Notes under the pieces: generated by a model
Told to the model about the DNA's origin: nothing
Databases searched by the model: none
Seen by the model: only the letters and a program-made list of their open reading frames with translations
Source: an uncultured Pelagibacteraceae bacterium
GTDB lineage: Bacteria > Pseudomonadota > Alphaproteobacteria > Pelagibacterales > Pelagibacteraceae
NCBI GenBank assembly: GCA_902596675.1
Contig: CACJUO010000011.1
Span: 1 to 41,820, forward strand
Length of the DNA: 41,820 nt
Direction of reading: 5' to 3'
Translations under genes and position numbers: made by a program
Part shown: in pieces, positions 1 through 9,515 of the stretch
Position numbering within the stretch: the stretch's first letter is position 1
Layout of the letters: each line of letters opens with the position of its first letter

Positions 1-864
1 AAAAGTTTTACTGGCGAAATATTAAAATATGATGAGCAAGAAATTTTAAATAATAAAGATGAATTTTTATCAAGTTTGTTAACTAAATCTCTCTTTGAAA
101 ATAATAAAATAATTATCATCTCAAGAGCGACTGATAAATTAATTGATGTTATAATTGATATTGTTAAAAAAAGCCAAATTGAAACAAAAATAATAATAAA
201 ATGTTCAAATTTAGAAAAAAAATCTAAATTACGAAATTTAATTGAAAAAGAAAAAAAGGAGGTTTGCACTCCTGTTTATGAAGATGACGCTCGATCTTTA
301 AATATTGTAATTAACAATTTTTTAAAAGAAAAGAAATTTAATCTTTCCCAGGAAATTAAAAATCTACTTATTGAAAGATCTAAAGGAGATAGAATTAATT
401 TAAAAAATGAGCTCTCAAAATTAGAAAATTTGCAAATTAGTAAAAATAAATTAAGTACTGATGATGTCCTAAAGCTCTCAAATCTAGCTGAAAACTTCAG
501 CGTATTTGAGTTATCAGACAATTACTTAGCTAAAAATTCAAAAAAAGTGGCAAATATTCTTAATGAAAATAATTATTCATCTGAGGACTGCATACTTATT
601 ATAAGAACAATTTTAAATAAATCTAAAAGACTTTTAAAAATAAGAAGTGAAATTGATAATGATAAAGATATTGATCAAGTTATAAATAGTTTTAAGCCCC
701 CAATATTTTGGAAAGAAAAAGTTGTTGTAAAAAAACAAGCTCAGTCATGGTCTACTCACGAAGTGAAGGAAATTATATTTAGAATTAATGATTTAGAGGC
801 TTTAATTAAGAAAAATTCAACAAATTCAATGCTTTTTGTCTCTAATTTTGTAAGTAATTATTAG
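1..864 (+). CDS. holA: DNA polymerase III delta subunit, 5' truncated by window edge
   Basis: The reading frame is open from base 1, so the true start lies upstream; the first in-window TTG (base 76) is not the start. About 287 residues are visible of a family usually near 340. Delta is the clamp-loader subunit that opens the beta sliding clamp. What is visible fits the middle and C-terminal parts: a region resembling the end of the ATPase-like fold, then an all-helical C-terminal domain (roughly the last 110 residues) including an IIRTILNKSKRLLKIR helix of the kind found in HolA. Sequence similarity is low, as usual in this family, so synteny carries weight: in many alphaproteobacteria holA sits directly beyond parB. 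It points toward parB and their stop codons overlap by 4 bases (861-864), leaving no room for a terminator. Confidence 0.75.
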   Translation, partial: KSFTGEILKYDEQEILNNKDEFLSSLLTKSLFENNKIIIISRATDKLIDVIIDIVKKSQIETKIIIKCSNLEKKSKLRNLIEKEKKEVCTPVYEDDARSLNIVINNFLKEKKFNLSQEIKNLLIERSKGDRINLKNELSKLENLQISKNKLSTDDVLKLSNLAENFSVFELSDNYLAKNSKKVANILNENNYSSEDCILIIRTILNKSKRLLKIRSEIDNDKDIDQVINSFKPPIFWKEKVVVKKQAQSWSTHEVKEIIFRINDLEALIKKNSTNSMLFVSNFVSNY

Positions 865-1712
865 TAATTTTGTTTAATAATTTCTACTAATCTATCTAAT
901 TGATCAGTTCCTTTATACTCTAAACTTATAGTACCAGTATTATTCCTCTTGTTTTTAACAAAAACCCTCATTCCTATTTTGTCTGTTAATTCCTCCTCAA
1001 GACTTACGATGTTTGGATCTTTTTTTTTGATAGGGTTATTAGATTTAGATTTCAACATACGTACTAGATTTTCAGCTTGTCTAACAGATAATTTTTTTGA
1101 AATAATTTTTTTTGCCAAGAAGATAGCATTATCTAAACCAACTAAAATTTTTGCATGACCTTGGGATAATTTCTCTTCAATTATTAATTCTATAATTTCT
1201 TGTGGAAGAGTTAGAAGTCTCAAACAATTTGATATATGTGCTCTACTTTTCCCAATAAATTTTGATACCTTGTCTTGGTCGTAACTGAATTCATCTATTA
1301 ATCTTTTATAACCTTCAGCTTCCTCAATTGGATTTAAATCTTTTCTTTGAACATTTTCAACAATCGCAAATTCTAATGATTTAAGATTATCTACGTTCAT
1401 TACGATAATTGGTACCTCATGAATCCCCGCATATTGTGCTGCTTGCCATCTTCTTTCTCCAGCTATTATTTCATATTTATCTTCTACATCAGAAGATGGT
1501 CTTACAATGATAGGTTGGATAATACCTCGTTCTCTTATAGAGTTAGTTAACTCCTCTAAACTAACTTCGTCAAATTTTTTTCTTGGTTGATACTTATTTC
1601 TAATTAATGAGCTTATAGAGACATTTTTTTTATCATCAATTTTTTCACTATCCCCTATCAAGGAAGATAATCCTCTCCCGAGTCCTTTTTTTGATTTAAA
1701 TGGATTGATCAT
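861..1712 (-). CDS. parB: Chromosome-partitioning protein ParB
   Basis: This is a 283-residue CTP-dependent DNA-sliding clamp that loads at parS and works with ParA to segregate replicated origins. The N-terminal LGRGLSSLIG (residues 11-20) is the conserved ParA-stimulating motif. The ParB/Srx CTP-binding fold follows, with ENVQRKDLNPIEEAEGYKRL and GERRWQAAQYAG (85-96). A helix-turn-helix for parS binding lies near residues 140-165 (KVSKFIGKSRAHISN), and a short dimerisation domain ends the protein. Its start overlaps the end of parA by 4 bases, so the two are probably translationally coupled. A perfect parS lies about 1.4 kb upstream inside rsmG. The length and motifs are normal for chromosomal, not plasmid, ParB. 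Confidence 0.96.
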   Translation of the reverse strand: MINPFKSKKGLGRGLSSLIGDSEKIDDKKNVSISSLIRNKYQPRKKFDEVSLEELTNSIRERGIIQPIIVRPSSDVEDKYEIIAGERRWQAAQYAGIHEVPIIVMNVDNLKSLEFAIVENVQRKDLNPIEEAEGYKRLIDEFSYDQDKVSKFIGKSRAHISNCLRLLTLPQEIIELIIEEKLSQGHAKILVGLDNAIFLAKKIISKKLSVRQAENLVRMLKSKSNNPIKKKDPNIVSLEEELTDKIGMRVFVKNKRNNTGTISLEYKGTDQLDRLVEIIKQNY

Positions 1713-2509
1713 GCTGCGCTCTCCACTGGTTTATCTTGATTTAAAAATTCCTCTGTAAAACTAAAATATGCTCTACTGCCTGGACAAGTCTTGTCATAAA
1801 TAAGAACTGGAACACCATGCGAGGGTGCCTCTGATAATCTGACGTTTCTTGGCACTGCTGTGCTATAAACTTTATCCTTAAAATAGTTCCTTGCTTCTGT
1901 TTCTACCTCACCTGATAATTTATTTCTCTTATCATACATTGTAAGAAGGATTCCTCTTATATCCAAAGATGGATTTAAGTTTGACTTTATCCGTTCAATT
2001 GTTTTCATAAGCTGTGTCAGTCCCTCGAGAGCAAAGAATTCTGTCTGGAGTGGCACCACTAAAGCATCAGAGGCTACTAAAGCCATGATTGTAAGTAAGC
2101 TTAAGGATGGTGGGCAGTCAATTATTATATAGTCATAAGATGGCTTAGAATTGTTTAAAATAAGGGTTAATTCATCTTTCAATTTAAAGGCTCTCCGGCT
2201 GTCTCCGGCTGTTTCCACCTCCAGCCCCGACAAATCAACATTTGATGATATTAAATCTAAATTTTCAAAGCTTGTAGGCTGGATTACTTCAGAAATTTTT
2301 TTATTTCCATTTAATACATTGTAAATTGTTTGATCAGAACTTGTTGCGTTAGATAATCCAAGTCCCGTTGTAGCATTACCTTGTGGATCAAGATCAATTA
2401 CAAGAATTTTTTTTCCTTTCATGGTTAGACCAGCCGCAAGATTGATGACGGTTGTGGTCTTTCCTACTCCACCTTTTTGATTTATGACTGAAATAATTTT
2501 TTTATTCAT
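1709..2509 (-). CDS. parA: Chromosome-partitioning ATPase ParA (Soj family)
   Basis: This 266-residue protein is a MinD/ParA-type ATPase that binds DNA non-specifically as an ATP dimer and draws ParB-parS complexes toward a pole or across the nucleoid. The deviant Walker A motif NQKGGVGKTTT is at residues 10-20, with the signature lysine K12 and the P-loop lysine K17. Walker A' (IIIDCPPSLSLLT) and a DLDPQGNATTG motif near residue 40 are intact. The protein has no N-terminal DNA-binding extension, which marks it as the small chromosomal type. It overlaps rsmG by 8 bases upstream and parB by 4 bases downstream. The mnmG-rsmG-parA-parB string is a classic origin-proximal operon. Confidence 0.97.
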   Translation of the reverse strand: MNKKIISVINQKGGVGKTTTVINLAAGLTMKGKKILVIDLDPQGNATTGLGLSNATSSDQTIYNVLNGNKKISEVIQPTSFENLDLISSNVDLSGLEVETAGDSRRAFKLKDELTLILNNSKPSYDYIIIDCPPSLSLLTIMALVASDALVVPLQTEFFALEGLTQLMKTIERIKSNLNPSLDIRGILLTMYDKRNKLSGEVETEARNYFKDKVYSTAVPRNVRLSEAPSHGVPVLIYDKTCPGSRAYFSFTEEFLNQDKPVESAA

Positions 2510-3146
2510 ATTTTTTTTTTAAATTAGAAATTTTTACTACTGATGACTCATCACTTGTAAGACTTTTCATTTCCTCTATATCAAATTTCCATTTTGTAGA
2601 GACTTCTTTTAAAATTTTATTTCCACTCTTTCCTAAATACATAACTATGTATTTAAAACTTTTAAAATTTTTTGTAGCTATATCAAAAATGACTGGCAAA
2701 GGTTTAAATGCTCTACAAATTATTACATCTGTAACTAAATTTTTCTCTTCAAATATATTTTTTTGGTAAACTTTTGCTTCCAATTTAAACTTTTCTACCA
2801 TCTCCTTTAAAAAATTGCTCTTATGATAGCTCTTCTCATAAAAAATTAGCTTAAAACCTTGCTTTTTTGATTTCATCAAAATACCCAAAACTATACTAGG
2901 AAGCCCTGCTCCTGAGCCGAGATCAGTACATACTTTGATGTCATTTTTATCAATAAATTCAATGGTTTGAGCACTGTCATAAATATGCCTTGTATTTATT
3001 GACTTTTCTGTAGTTGAACTTATCAAATTTATTTTCGTGTTTGTGCTCAATATTGACTGAGAATATTCTCCTAACTCCTTAAGTGTTTCACGTGAAACAT
3101 TTGGGATATAAATTTTATTAGTTTTTATTATTTTCGAATCAATCAA
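2502..3146 (-). CDS. rsmG: 16S rRNA (guanine-N7) methyltransferase RsmG (GidB)
   Basis: RsmG methylates N7 of a guanine in the 530 loop of 16S rRNA using S-adenosylmethionine. The 214-residue protein has the expected length. The SAM-binding motif [17 protein letters not shown] is seen near residues 68-85 and an acidic [12 protein letters not shown] motif II follows. The N-terminal [10 protein letters not shown] stretch is the usual RsmG opening and is encoded by a perfect parS palindrome (3084-3099), so this gene carries both a protein motif and a chromosome-segregation site. The gene starts 4 bases inside the end of mnmG and overlaps parA by 8 bases, so it belongs to the mnmG-parB transcription unit. 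Confidence 0.95.
   Translation of the reverse strand: MIDSKIIKTNKIYIPNVSRETLKELGEYSQSILSTNTKINLISSTTEKSINTRHIYDSAQTIEFIDKNDIKVCTDLGSGAGLPSIVLGILMKSKKQGFKLIFYEKSYHKSNFLKEMVEKFKLEAKVYQKNIFEEKNLVTDVIICRAFKPLPVIFDIATKNFKSFKYIVMYLGKSGNKILKEVSTKWKFDIEEMKSLTSDESSVVKISNLKKKYE
3084..3099. promoter_or_regulatory. parS: parS centromere site, perfect 16-bp palindrome
   Basis: The sequence TGTTTCACGTGAAACA matches the widely conserved bacterial parS consensus at all 16 positions and is a perfect palindrome. It lies within rsmG, encoding NVSRET. It sits about 1.4 kb from parB and roughly 9 kb from the putative oriC, which fits the known origin-proximal placement of parS and the family function of ParB encoded next to it. 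Confidence 0.93.
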
Positions 3147-5014
3147 GCTATATGTTTAATAGACTTTCTTTTGACATGAGACAACAAAATATATACTGCT
3201 GCTGGAGTAATTCCATCTATTCTAAGTGCCTGACCAAGTGTTTTTGGCTTTATTTCCTTAAATTTTGACTTAACTTCATTTGATAATCCAGAAAATTGAT
3301 CATAATCAAGATTTTCCGGTATTTTGAGATTCTCATCTCTTTTGAATGCTAAAATATCTGCATTTTGTTTCTTTAAATAACCTTTATAATGAGCCTTTAT
3401 CTCAATTTGCTCATCAATTTCACGTGAAACATATTCAATTTCTGGCCAAATATCCCTAATTTTACTCATATTTACTGACTTTTGACTTAATATTTCTAAT
3501 GCATTTCTTTTAACTCCGTCTTTTGCAATGTTTATTCCAAATTTAGATGCTTTTGATGGGGAAATTATCGAATTTTCCATCTTTTTAAGACTTTTTTCTA
3601 ATTTTAAAGCTTTCTCTTTAAATATAATTTTCCTTTCATCTAATATTAAACCAATATCAATTCCTTTTTGGGTAAGTCGAATATCTGCATTATCAGATCT
3701 CAAAGATAACCTGTATTCTGCCCTTGATGTAAACATTCTATAGGGTTCTGCAACTCCTTTTGTAACTAAATCATCTATCATAACACCTATGTATGCTTCA
3801 GATCTATCAAGTATAAATGGTTCTTTATCTTTAATAGAGAGAGCGGCATTTATTCCAGCTATCAATCCTTGTGCCGCAGCTTCTTCATAGCCTGTTGTCC
3901 CATTTATTTGTCCTGCAAGGAAAAGGTTTTTAATTTTTTTTGTCTCTAAAGTTAGAAATAGCTCCCTTGGGTCCACAAAATCATATTCTATTGCGTATCC
4001 AGGCCTTAAAATCCTAACATTTTCTAAACCGTTGATATTATTGCATATTTCTTGCTGTATTTCAGCAGGTAGGGAAGTTGAAATTCCATTAGGGTAGATT
4101 GTTTTATCATTTAGACCTTCTGGCTCTAAAAATATTTGATGTTTTTGCTTATCAGCAAACTTTACAATTTTATCTTCTATAGAAGGACAATATCTAGGGC
4201 CAACACCTTGGATACTTCCTGAGTACATAGCACTACTTTTAATGTTTTTAGATATGATCTCATGAACTGCTCGATTAGTATATGTCATCCTACATGAAAT
4301 TTGTCTATTGATATTTTTTTTTGTAAGGAAAGAAAAAAAATATGGATCTTCATCTGCATGCTGCTCTTCAAGTTTTTCAAAATTAATTGTCGTTGCATCC
4401 AATCTTGGTGGTGTTCCTGTTTTTAATCTTCCAATTTTAAAATCATATTTTTCTAATTGTTCACTTAAACCTGTTGAAGGTTTTTCATTAAATCTTCCTG
4501 CAGGTGTTTTTTCTTTACCAATGTGAATTAGACCATTTAAAAAAGTTCCAGTTGTTAGGATTACTTTAGATGATAGTACTTTTTTACCTTCTTGTGTAAT
4601 AAAACCAATTATATTGTTTTTCTCAAAAATAAACTCTATTACAGGATCAGAAAAAATGCTTAAATTACAGTAGTTTATAAGTTTTTCTTGCATATATTTC
4701 TTATATAATGATCTATCACTTTGGGTTCGTGGTCCACGCACTGCAGGGCCTCTGCTTCTATTTAATAATCGAAATTGTATTCCTGATTTGTCTGCAACTT
4801 CACCCATAACACCGTCAAGTGCATCTATTTCTCTAACAAGATGACCTTTGCCTAATCCCCCTATTGCTGGATTACATGACATCTCACCAATAGTATCAAA
4901 TTTGTGAGTAAATAAGGCAGTATTTACGCCTAATCTAGCAGATGCTGCAGCTGCTTCACAGCCAGCATGACCTCCTCCAATTACGACTACATCAAATGAC
5001 AACTCGTTTTTCAT
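3143..5014 (-). CDS. mnmG: tRNA uridine-5-carboxymethylaminomethyl modification enzyme MnmG (GidA)
   Basis: MnmG is an FAD- and folate-dependent partner of MnmE that installs the carboxymethylaminomethyl group on the wobble uridine of several tRNAs. The 623-residue length is standard. The N-terminal FAD motif [17 protein letters not shown] (about residues 13-29) is intact, as is the conserved block [23 protein letters not shown]. The [11 protein letters not shown] region and the [19 protein letters not shown] motif near residue 370 are typical. The C-terminal helical domain that contacts MnmE contains [11 protein letters not shown] near-consensus parS (3416-3431) lies in this C-terminal part. 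The gene overlaps rsmG by 4 bases; 76 bases separate it from mnmE upstream. Confidence 0.97.
   Translation of the reverse strand: MKNELSFDVVVIGGGHAGCEAAAASARLGVNTALFTHKFDTIGEMSCNPAIGGLGKGHLVREIDALDGVMGEVADKSGIQFRLLNRSRGPAVRGPRTQSDRSLYKKYMQEKLINYCNLSIFSDPVIEFIFEKNNIIGFITQEGKKVLSSKVILTTGTFLNGLIHIGKEKTPAGRFNEKPSTGLSEQLEKYDFKIGRLKTGTPPRLDATTINFEKLEEQHADEDPYFFSFLTKKNINRQISCRMTYTNRAVHEIISKNIKSSAMYSGSIQGVGPRYCPSIEDKIVKFADKQKHQIFLEPEGLNDKTIYPNGISTSLPAEIQQEICNNINGLENVRILRPGYAIEYDFVDPRELFLTLETKKIKNLFLAGQINGTTGYEEAAAQGLIAGINAALSIKDKEPFILDRSEAYIGVMIDDLVTKGVAEPYRMFTSRAEYRLSLRSDNADIRLTQKGIDIGLILDERKIIFKEKALKLEKSLKKMENSIISPSKASKFGINIAKDGVKRNALEILSQKSVNMSKIRDIWPEIEYVSREIDEQIEIKAHYKGYLKKQNADILAFKRDENLKIPENLDYDQFSGLSNEVKSKFKEIKPKTLGQALRIDGITPAAVYILLSHVKRKSIKHIA
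3416..3431. promoter_or_regulatory. Second parS-like site, 14 of 16 matches
   Basis: The sequence AATTTCACGTGAAACA matches the parS consensus except at its first two bases. It lies inside mnmG and encodes a VSRE peptide, as the perfect site in rsmG does. It is 332 bases from that site. Multiple clustered parS sites are common in bacteria, so this is a plausible weaker ParB site, but binding is inferred from sequence alone. Confidence 0.7.
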
Positions 5015-5090
5015 AATTGTAATTTATTATTGATCTTAAATTTTACAAGAAAACACTTAAAAATGCCTAAAAAGTGAGCAAATTTAGGGC

Positions 5091-6422
5091 TTATTTACCT
5101 ATACAAAAATCACTAAAAATGGATCCTAATATTTCTTCAACATCTACTTTTCCAACAATCATGCCTAAATGTCTGGTTGCCAATCTTAAATCCTCTGCAG
5201 CTTTATCAAAGTCTTCCTGGGAGTTTTTTTCCTCAAAATTTTTTAAATTCTGAAGACAAGCCTCTAAGCTTTGTCTATGTCTTTCTCTGGTAATTAAAGT
5301 TTCGCTTGCGCTTACAAATTTATTTTTTAATTTGTCTTTTATTCTTTTTATTAATTCATCTAAGTTAGTTTCATTTTTAATTGATAAAAAAATTGGATTA
5401 AATTTTTCAATTTGTTGATTGATATTGTTATAACCAAGATCTATTTTATTTATTATAATTATTGATTTTTCACTAACCAAATCGTTCAAAAATCCAGTAA
5501 AGTTAACACTTTTTGGCTCAATTACTATTATGTTTAAATCAGCATCCTCTGCACGTTTGAGGGCTAATCTGATTCCTTTTTTTTCTATCTCATCTTGAGA
5601 CTCTCTAATCCCAGCAGTATCAGAAATCACAACTGGATACCCATCCAAGTTTAAATGGGCTTCGATAACATCTCTAGTTGTTCCAGCAATTTCTGAAACG
5701 ATAGCTACATCACGATTGGAGAGATAATTTAGCAAAGAAGATTTTCCTGCGTTGGCAGGTCCGATAATTGCAATCTTAAAACCTTCTCTAATTCTTTCTC
5801 CAACTTTTTGATCATTTAAAATTTTCTCAATTTCATTTCTTATTTTTTTAGAATCAAACTTAATATTTTTAATTACATCTTCTGGAAGATCATCCTCTGG
5901 AAAATCTATTTTCGCTTCAACATTTGATAAAATTTTTAGAAGCTTTTCTCGAAGAAAATTAAATTTTTCTGAACTTCTTCCACTCATTATTTTAACAGCT
6001 TGTTGTCTTTGAATTTCGGTTTCTGCAGAAATAAGATCGGATATGCTCTCAGCTTTTAGAAGATTTATTTTTTCATTTTGAAAAGCAATTTTTGTAAATT
6101 CACCAGGCTCAGCTAATCGACAATTTTCAATTTTTGATAGTTGATCCAAAATTGCACTCACAACAGCAATACTACCATGAACATGTATTTCAGCCATATT
6201 CTCTCCTGTGTAGCTCTCAGGGCCAGGAAACCATATTAATAGTCCTTCATCAATAAGCTCAGAATTATTGATTTTACTGAATTTTTTTAAGGTTGCCTCT
6301 CTTGGTTTTGGAAGTTGGCTTTTAGTAATTAATTTAATAATCTCCTCTACTTTAGGTCCAGATATTCTGATAACTGCAATACCAGATATACCAGGTCCAG
6401 AGGAGAGAGCATAGATTGTCAT
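5091..6422 (-). CDS. mnmE: tRNA modification GTPase MnmE (TrmE)
   Basis: MnmE is the GTPase partner of MnmG in wobble-uridine modification. The 443-residue protein shows the full architecture: an N-terminal formyl-tetrahydrofolate-binding domain (about residues 1-115, with GPESYTGENMAEIHVHG), a helical domain, an inserted Ras-like G domain with P-loop GPANAGKSS near residue 220, the switch sequence EIAGTTRD, DTAGIRE, and NKIDLG, and the C-terminal C-I-G-K motif with the catalytic-site cysteine. It lies upstream of mnmG with a 76-base gap, longer than other gaps in this block. Its start is divergent from a sulfotransferase gene, with 48 bases between them. In typical alphaproteobacterial order rho would be the direct neighbour, so the sulfotransferases interrupt that order. 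Confidence 0.97.
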   Translation of the reverse strand: MTIYALSSGPGISGIAVIRISGPKVEEIIKLITKSQLPKPREATLKKFSKINNSELIDEGLLIWFPGPESYTGENMAEIHVHGSIAVVSAILDQLSKIENCRLAEPGEFTKIAFQNEKINLLKAESISDLISAETEIQRQQAVKIMSGRSSEKFNFLREKLLKILSNVEAKIDFPEDDLPEDVIKNIKFDSKKIRNEIEKILNDQKVGERIREGFKIAIIGPANAGKSSLLNYLSNRDVAIVSEIAGTTRDVIEAHLNLDGYPVVISDTAGIRESQDEIEKKGIRLALKRAEDADLNIIVIEPKSVNFTGFLNDLVSEKSIIIINKIDLGYNNINQQIEKFNPIFLSIKNETNLDELIKRIKDKLKNKFVSASETLITRERHRQSLEACLQNLKNFEEKNSQEDFDKAAEDLRLATRHLGMIVGKVDVEEILGSIFSDFCIGK

Positions 6423-6470
6423 AATTAATTATTATAGTTTTATATTTGACTAAATTATATATTTATCTTT

Positions 6471-7325
6471 ATGATTATTTGGTTAGCCTCATATCCTAAG
6501 AGTGGAAATACTTGGGTACGTTCATTTTTAACTTCATTATTATATAATAAAAAAAATGAGGCAAACTTAAAAGATCTAGTTAATATACAACAGTATCCAT
6601 TAAGGTCTCATTTTACTAATCTAGTGAGTAAGATTGATGATCTAAGTGAATTATCATCAAATTGGATTTTATCACAAAAAATTATTAATCAAGATAAGAA
6701 AATTAAATTTTTTAAAACACATCATGCTCTTTGCAAATTTAAAAATTCGTATTTTACTAACGGTGAGGTATCACTTGGCGTAGTTCATATCGTTAGAGAT
6801 CCTAGAAACGTAATTTCTTCAATACTCTATCATTATTCAAAGAAAAATTATGAGGAAGCTAAAGATTTTTTATTTGACGAAAGAAAAGCAATTGGTAAGA
6901 GATTTGACCCAAACGATCCTGAAGTAAACAGAAATATTTTTACAGTGCTTTCATCATGGAAAAATCATTACACCTCTTGGAAACAATTTAAAAAAAACTA
7001 TTTGTTAATCAAGTACGAAGACTTACTTTCAAATCCAAACGATGAATTTTATAATCTATCTAATTATATATCTAAACTTTTGAATATCGAATTTGAAAAT
7101 AATAAAATTAATCATGCGATAAAATCAAATTCTTTTGAAAACTTAAAAAAATTAGAAAAAGAAGGTGGCTTTGAAGAAGCTGTAAGTGATAAAGAAACTG
7201 GGGAAAAAAAAGAATTTTTTAATTTAGGACCTGCGAATGATTGGTCAAAACTTTTAAGCAGTGAGCTAAGAGAAAGTATAGAAAAAGAATTCGAAGTTGA
7301 AATGCGTGAACTAGGATATATCTAA
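6471..7325 (+). CDS. PAPS-dependent sulfotransferase, first of a tandem pair
   Basis: This 284-residue protein is a cytosolic-type (Sulfotransfer_1) enzyme expected to move a sulfuryl group from PAPS to an alcohol, phenol or amine. The 5'-phosphosulfate loop YPKSGNTW is at residues 8-15, a KTHH stretch with the likely catalytic histidine is at 82-85, the 3'-phosphate motif [11 protein letters not shown] is at 107-117, and a C-terminal NLGPANDWSKLL resembles the GxxGDWK motif that closes on the nucleotide. There is no signal peptide. The acceptor is unknown. It is followed after 2 bases by a close paralogue, and the two genes open with nearly identical DNA, indicating tandem duplication. They are oriented against all surrounding genes and interrupt the usual mnmE-rho order. 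Confidence 0.88.
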   Translation: MIIWLASYPKSGNTWVRSFLTSLLYNKKNEANLKDLVNIQQYPLRSHFTNLVSKIDDLSELSSNWILSQKIINQDKKIKFFKTHHALCKFKNSYFTNGEVSLGVVHIVRDPRNVISSILYHYSKKNYEEAKDFLFDERKAIGKRFDPNDPEVNRNIFTVLSSWKNHYTSWKQFKKNYLLIKYEDLLSNPNDEFYNLSNYISKLLNIEFENNKINHAIKSNSFENLKKLEKEGGFEEAVSDKETGEKKEFFNLGPANDWSKLLSSELRESIEKEFEVEMRELGYI

Positions 7326-7327
7326 AA

Positions 7328-8188
7328 ATGATTATTTGGCTAGCCTCATATCCTAAAAGTGGAAATACTTGGTTAAGATTTTTTATTATTTCACTCCTAA
7401 TGGGTAAAAAAACTGACTTAAATTTAAATCACCTTAGAGCAATTATGAATTATCCACATTCTACTCATTTTAACGGACTTGTATCTAACTTATTTGATCT
7501 AGATGAAATTTCAAAAAATTGGATAACCTCTCAGAAAAAAATAAATTCTGATAAGAAATTAAGATTTTTTAAAACTCATAATATGCTTGGTAAGTACAAT
7601 GGATATCCTTTCACAGACGCTCAAAATACATTGGGTACTATTTATATTGTTAGAGATCCAAGAAATGTAATTACGTCAGTAAAGAACCATTATTCGTTAT
7701 CAAATTATGATGAAGCGCAAAAATTTGTATTTAAAGATGATCAAATTTTAAGCTTATCTGATAGACAAAAAGCTTTGTATTTAAAGAGTAAAATATTTCC
7801 TTTAACACAATTTGTTGGTTCATGGAAAACTCATTATTTATCTTGGAAGAATATGAAGAAAAATTATATTTTAGTCAGATATGAAGATCTTTATGAAAAT
7901 TCTAAAAACGAATTTACTAAAGTTGCAGATTTTATAGGAGGGTTGTTAAAAGTTAAATTTACTCAAGCGCAAATAGAAAATGCAATTAATTTAAGCTCTT
8001 TTGAGAGGTTAGAAAATATGGAAAAAGAGAATGGGTTTACCGAGAGTACTATCAATAATGATGGTAATAGAAATAAATTTTTTTTCTTAGGGCCTAAGAA
8101 TGATTGGAGAAAAATTTTAGATAAAAGTATTTCTAGCGATATAGAGAAAAAATTTGAAAAAGAAATGAAAGAATTAAAATATATTTAA
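7328..8188 (+). CDS. PAPS-dependent sulfotransferase, second of a tandem pair
   Basis: This 286-residue paralogue of the preceding gene shares [15 protein letters not shown] at residues 1-15, KTH at 82-84, [11 protein letters not shown] at 107-117 and a C-terminal [12 protein letters not shown]. The middle and the acceptor-binding segments have diverged more, including a different loop around residues 130-160, so the two copies may act on different acceptors; that is inference. The 2-base spacing implies co-transcription with the first copy. The stop codon overlaps the rho stop codon on the other strand (shared TTAA, 8185-8188). A perfect TTATCCACA DnaA-box sequence occurs in the coding region at 7450-7458, which is explained by the codons for Tyr-Pro-His and is probably accidental. 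Confidence 0.88.
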   Translation: MIIWLASYPKSGNTWLRFFIISLLMGKKTDLNLNHLRAIMNYPHSTHFNGLVSNLFDLDEISKNWITSQKKINSDKKLRFFKTHNMLGKYNGYPFTDAQNTLGTIYIVRDPRNVITSVKNHYSLSNYDEAQKFVFKDDQILSLSDRQKALYLKSKIFPLTQFVGSWKTHYLSWKNMKKNYILVRYEDLYENSKNEFTKVADFIGGLLKVKFTQAQIENAINLSSFERLENMEKENGFTESTINNDGNRNKFFFLGPKNDWRKILDKSISSDIEKKFEKEMKELKYI

Positions 8189-9456
8189 GCTGGTTTATTC
8201 ATTGAGTTAAAAAACTCAGCATTGTTTTTTGTTGTCTTTAATTTCGAATTTATAAAATCAATAGCATCCATTGAACCCATTGGTGCTATTATACGTCTTA
8301 AAACATTCATTTTTTGTAGATCATTTTTATCAAATATCAATTCTTCACGTCTTGTTCCTGATTTTGTGATATCAATAGCAGGAAATATTCTCTTCTCTGA
8401 GATTTTTCTATCTAAGATAGTTTCACTGTTTCCAGTTCCCTTAAATTCCTCAAAAATTACTTCATCCATTCTACTACCTGTATCAATAAGAGCGGTAGCA
8501 ATAATTGTTAAAGATCCTCCTTCTTCAATATTTCTAGCAGCTCCAAAAAATCTCTTTGGTCTTTGTAAAGCGTTTGCATCTACTCCTCCTGTTAACACTT
8601 TTCCAGAACTTGGAACAACAGCATTATAAGCTCTTCCTAACCTAGTTATCGAATCTAGTAAAATTACAACATCTTTTTTATGTTCTGTTAATCTTTTTGC
8701 TTTCTCAATTACCATTTCAGCTACTGCTACGTGACGTTGTGCAGGTTCATCAAAGGTCGAGCTTATTACTTCTCCATTAACTGTTCTTTGCATGTCTGTA
8801 ACTTCTTCAGGTCTTTCATCAATTAACAAAACCATTAAATAACATTCTGGATGATTAGCAGTAATAGAGTTTGCTATACTTTGTAAAATCATTGTTTTTC
8901 CAGCTTTTGGGGGTGAAATGATTAAAGATCTTTGACCTTTCCCAATTGGACTGACTAAATCAATTAATCTTGGAGTTAGGTCAGGTTTCTTTTCAATTTT
9001 ATTTGTTTCAACTTCCATTCCTAATTGTTTATTTGGATACAATGGAGTTAAATTATCAAAAGCGATTTTATGCTTAAATTTATCTGGAGCCTCAAAATTT
9101 ATTTTACTTACTTGTAGTAATGCAAAATATCTTTCACCTTCTTTTGGAGATCTAATTGGTCCTTCGACAGTATCGCCAGTTCTTAATCCAAATCTTCTAA
9201 TTTGACTAGGACTTACGTATATATCATCTGCTCCTGGCAAGTAATTAGACTCCATAGCTCTAAGAAAACCAAAACCATCTTGTAATAATTGTAAAACTCC
9301 TCCACCAGTAATTTCTTCACCTTTTTCAGCAAGCTTTTTTAAAATTGCAAAATAAATTTCTTGCCTACGTAATGTGCTGGCATTTTCAATTCCTAGCTTT
9401 TCAGCTTCAGTGATTAACTTTTCAGAGCTTTTTTCTTTTAATTCTTGAATGTTCAT
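8185..9456 (-). CDS. rho: Transcription termination factor Rho
   Basis: Rho is a hexameric RNA-dependent ATPase/translocase that ends transcription of untranslated RNA. The 423-residue length is standard. Visible are the N-terminal Rho helix bundle, the cold-shock-like RNA-binding domain ([17 protein letters not shown] near residues 51-67, [14 protein letters not shown]), Walker [10 protein letters not shown] near residue 180, Walker [12 protein letters not shown], the Q-loop/R-loop region ([20 protein letters not shown]), and the arginine finger area. Intrinsic terminators are scarce in this window and several convergent genes share stop codons, so Rho may matter for ending transcripts here, which is inference. 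It follows hemJ after a 65-base region, in the order hemE-hemH-hemJ-rho known from other alphaproteobacterial origins. Confidence 0.97.
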   Translation of the reverse strand: MNIQELKEKSSEKLITEAEKLGIENASTLRRQEIYFAILKKLAEKGEEITGGGVLQLLQDGFGFLRAMESNYLPGADDIYVSPSQIRRFGLRTGDTVEGPIRSPKEGERYFALLQVSKINFEAPDKFKHKIAFDNLTPLYPNKQLGMEVETNKIEKKPDLTPRLIDLVSPIGKGQRSLIISPPKAGKTMILQSIANSITANHPECYLMVLLIDERPEEVTDMQRTVNGEVISSTFDEPAQRHVAVAEMVIEKAKRLTEHKKDVVILLDSITRLGRAYNAVVPSSGKVLTGGVDANALQRPKRFFGAARNIEEGGSLTIIATALIDTGSRMDEVIFEEFKGTGNSETILDRKISEKRIFPAIDITKSGTRREELIFDKNDLQKMNVLRRIIAPMGSMDAIDFINSKLKTTKNNAEFFNSMNKPA

Positions 9457-9515
9457 GTATGGAAGTTTTTGTTAAAGATAATTTAAATATATATACTGAT
9501 GTAAAAATTTCAACC

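Noticed and set aside
4308-4526. Short open frames opposite known genes (for example within mnmG, rho, hslU, mtkA)
   Set aside because: They are antisense to strongly recognisable proteins, have no motifs and reflect codon bias on the other strand.
7450-7458. Perfect DnaA box TTATCCACA inside the second sulfotransferase gene
   Set aside because: It is a single site, lies in codons for Tyr-Pro-His at an alignable position of the protein, and has no cluster around it. The hemE-RP001 gap is a better origin.
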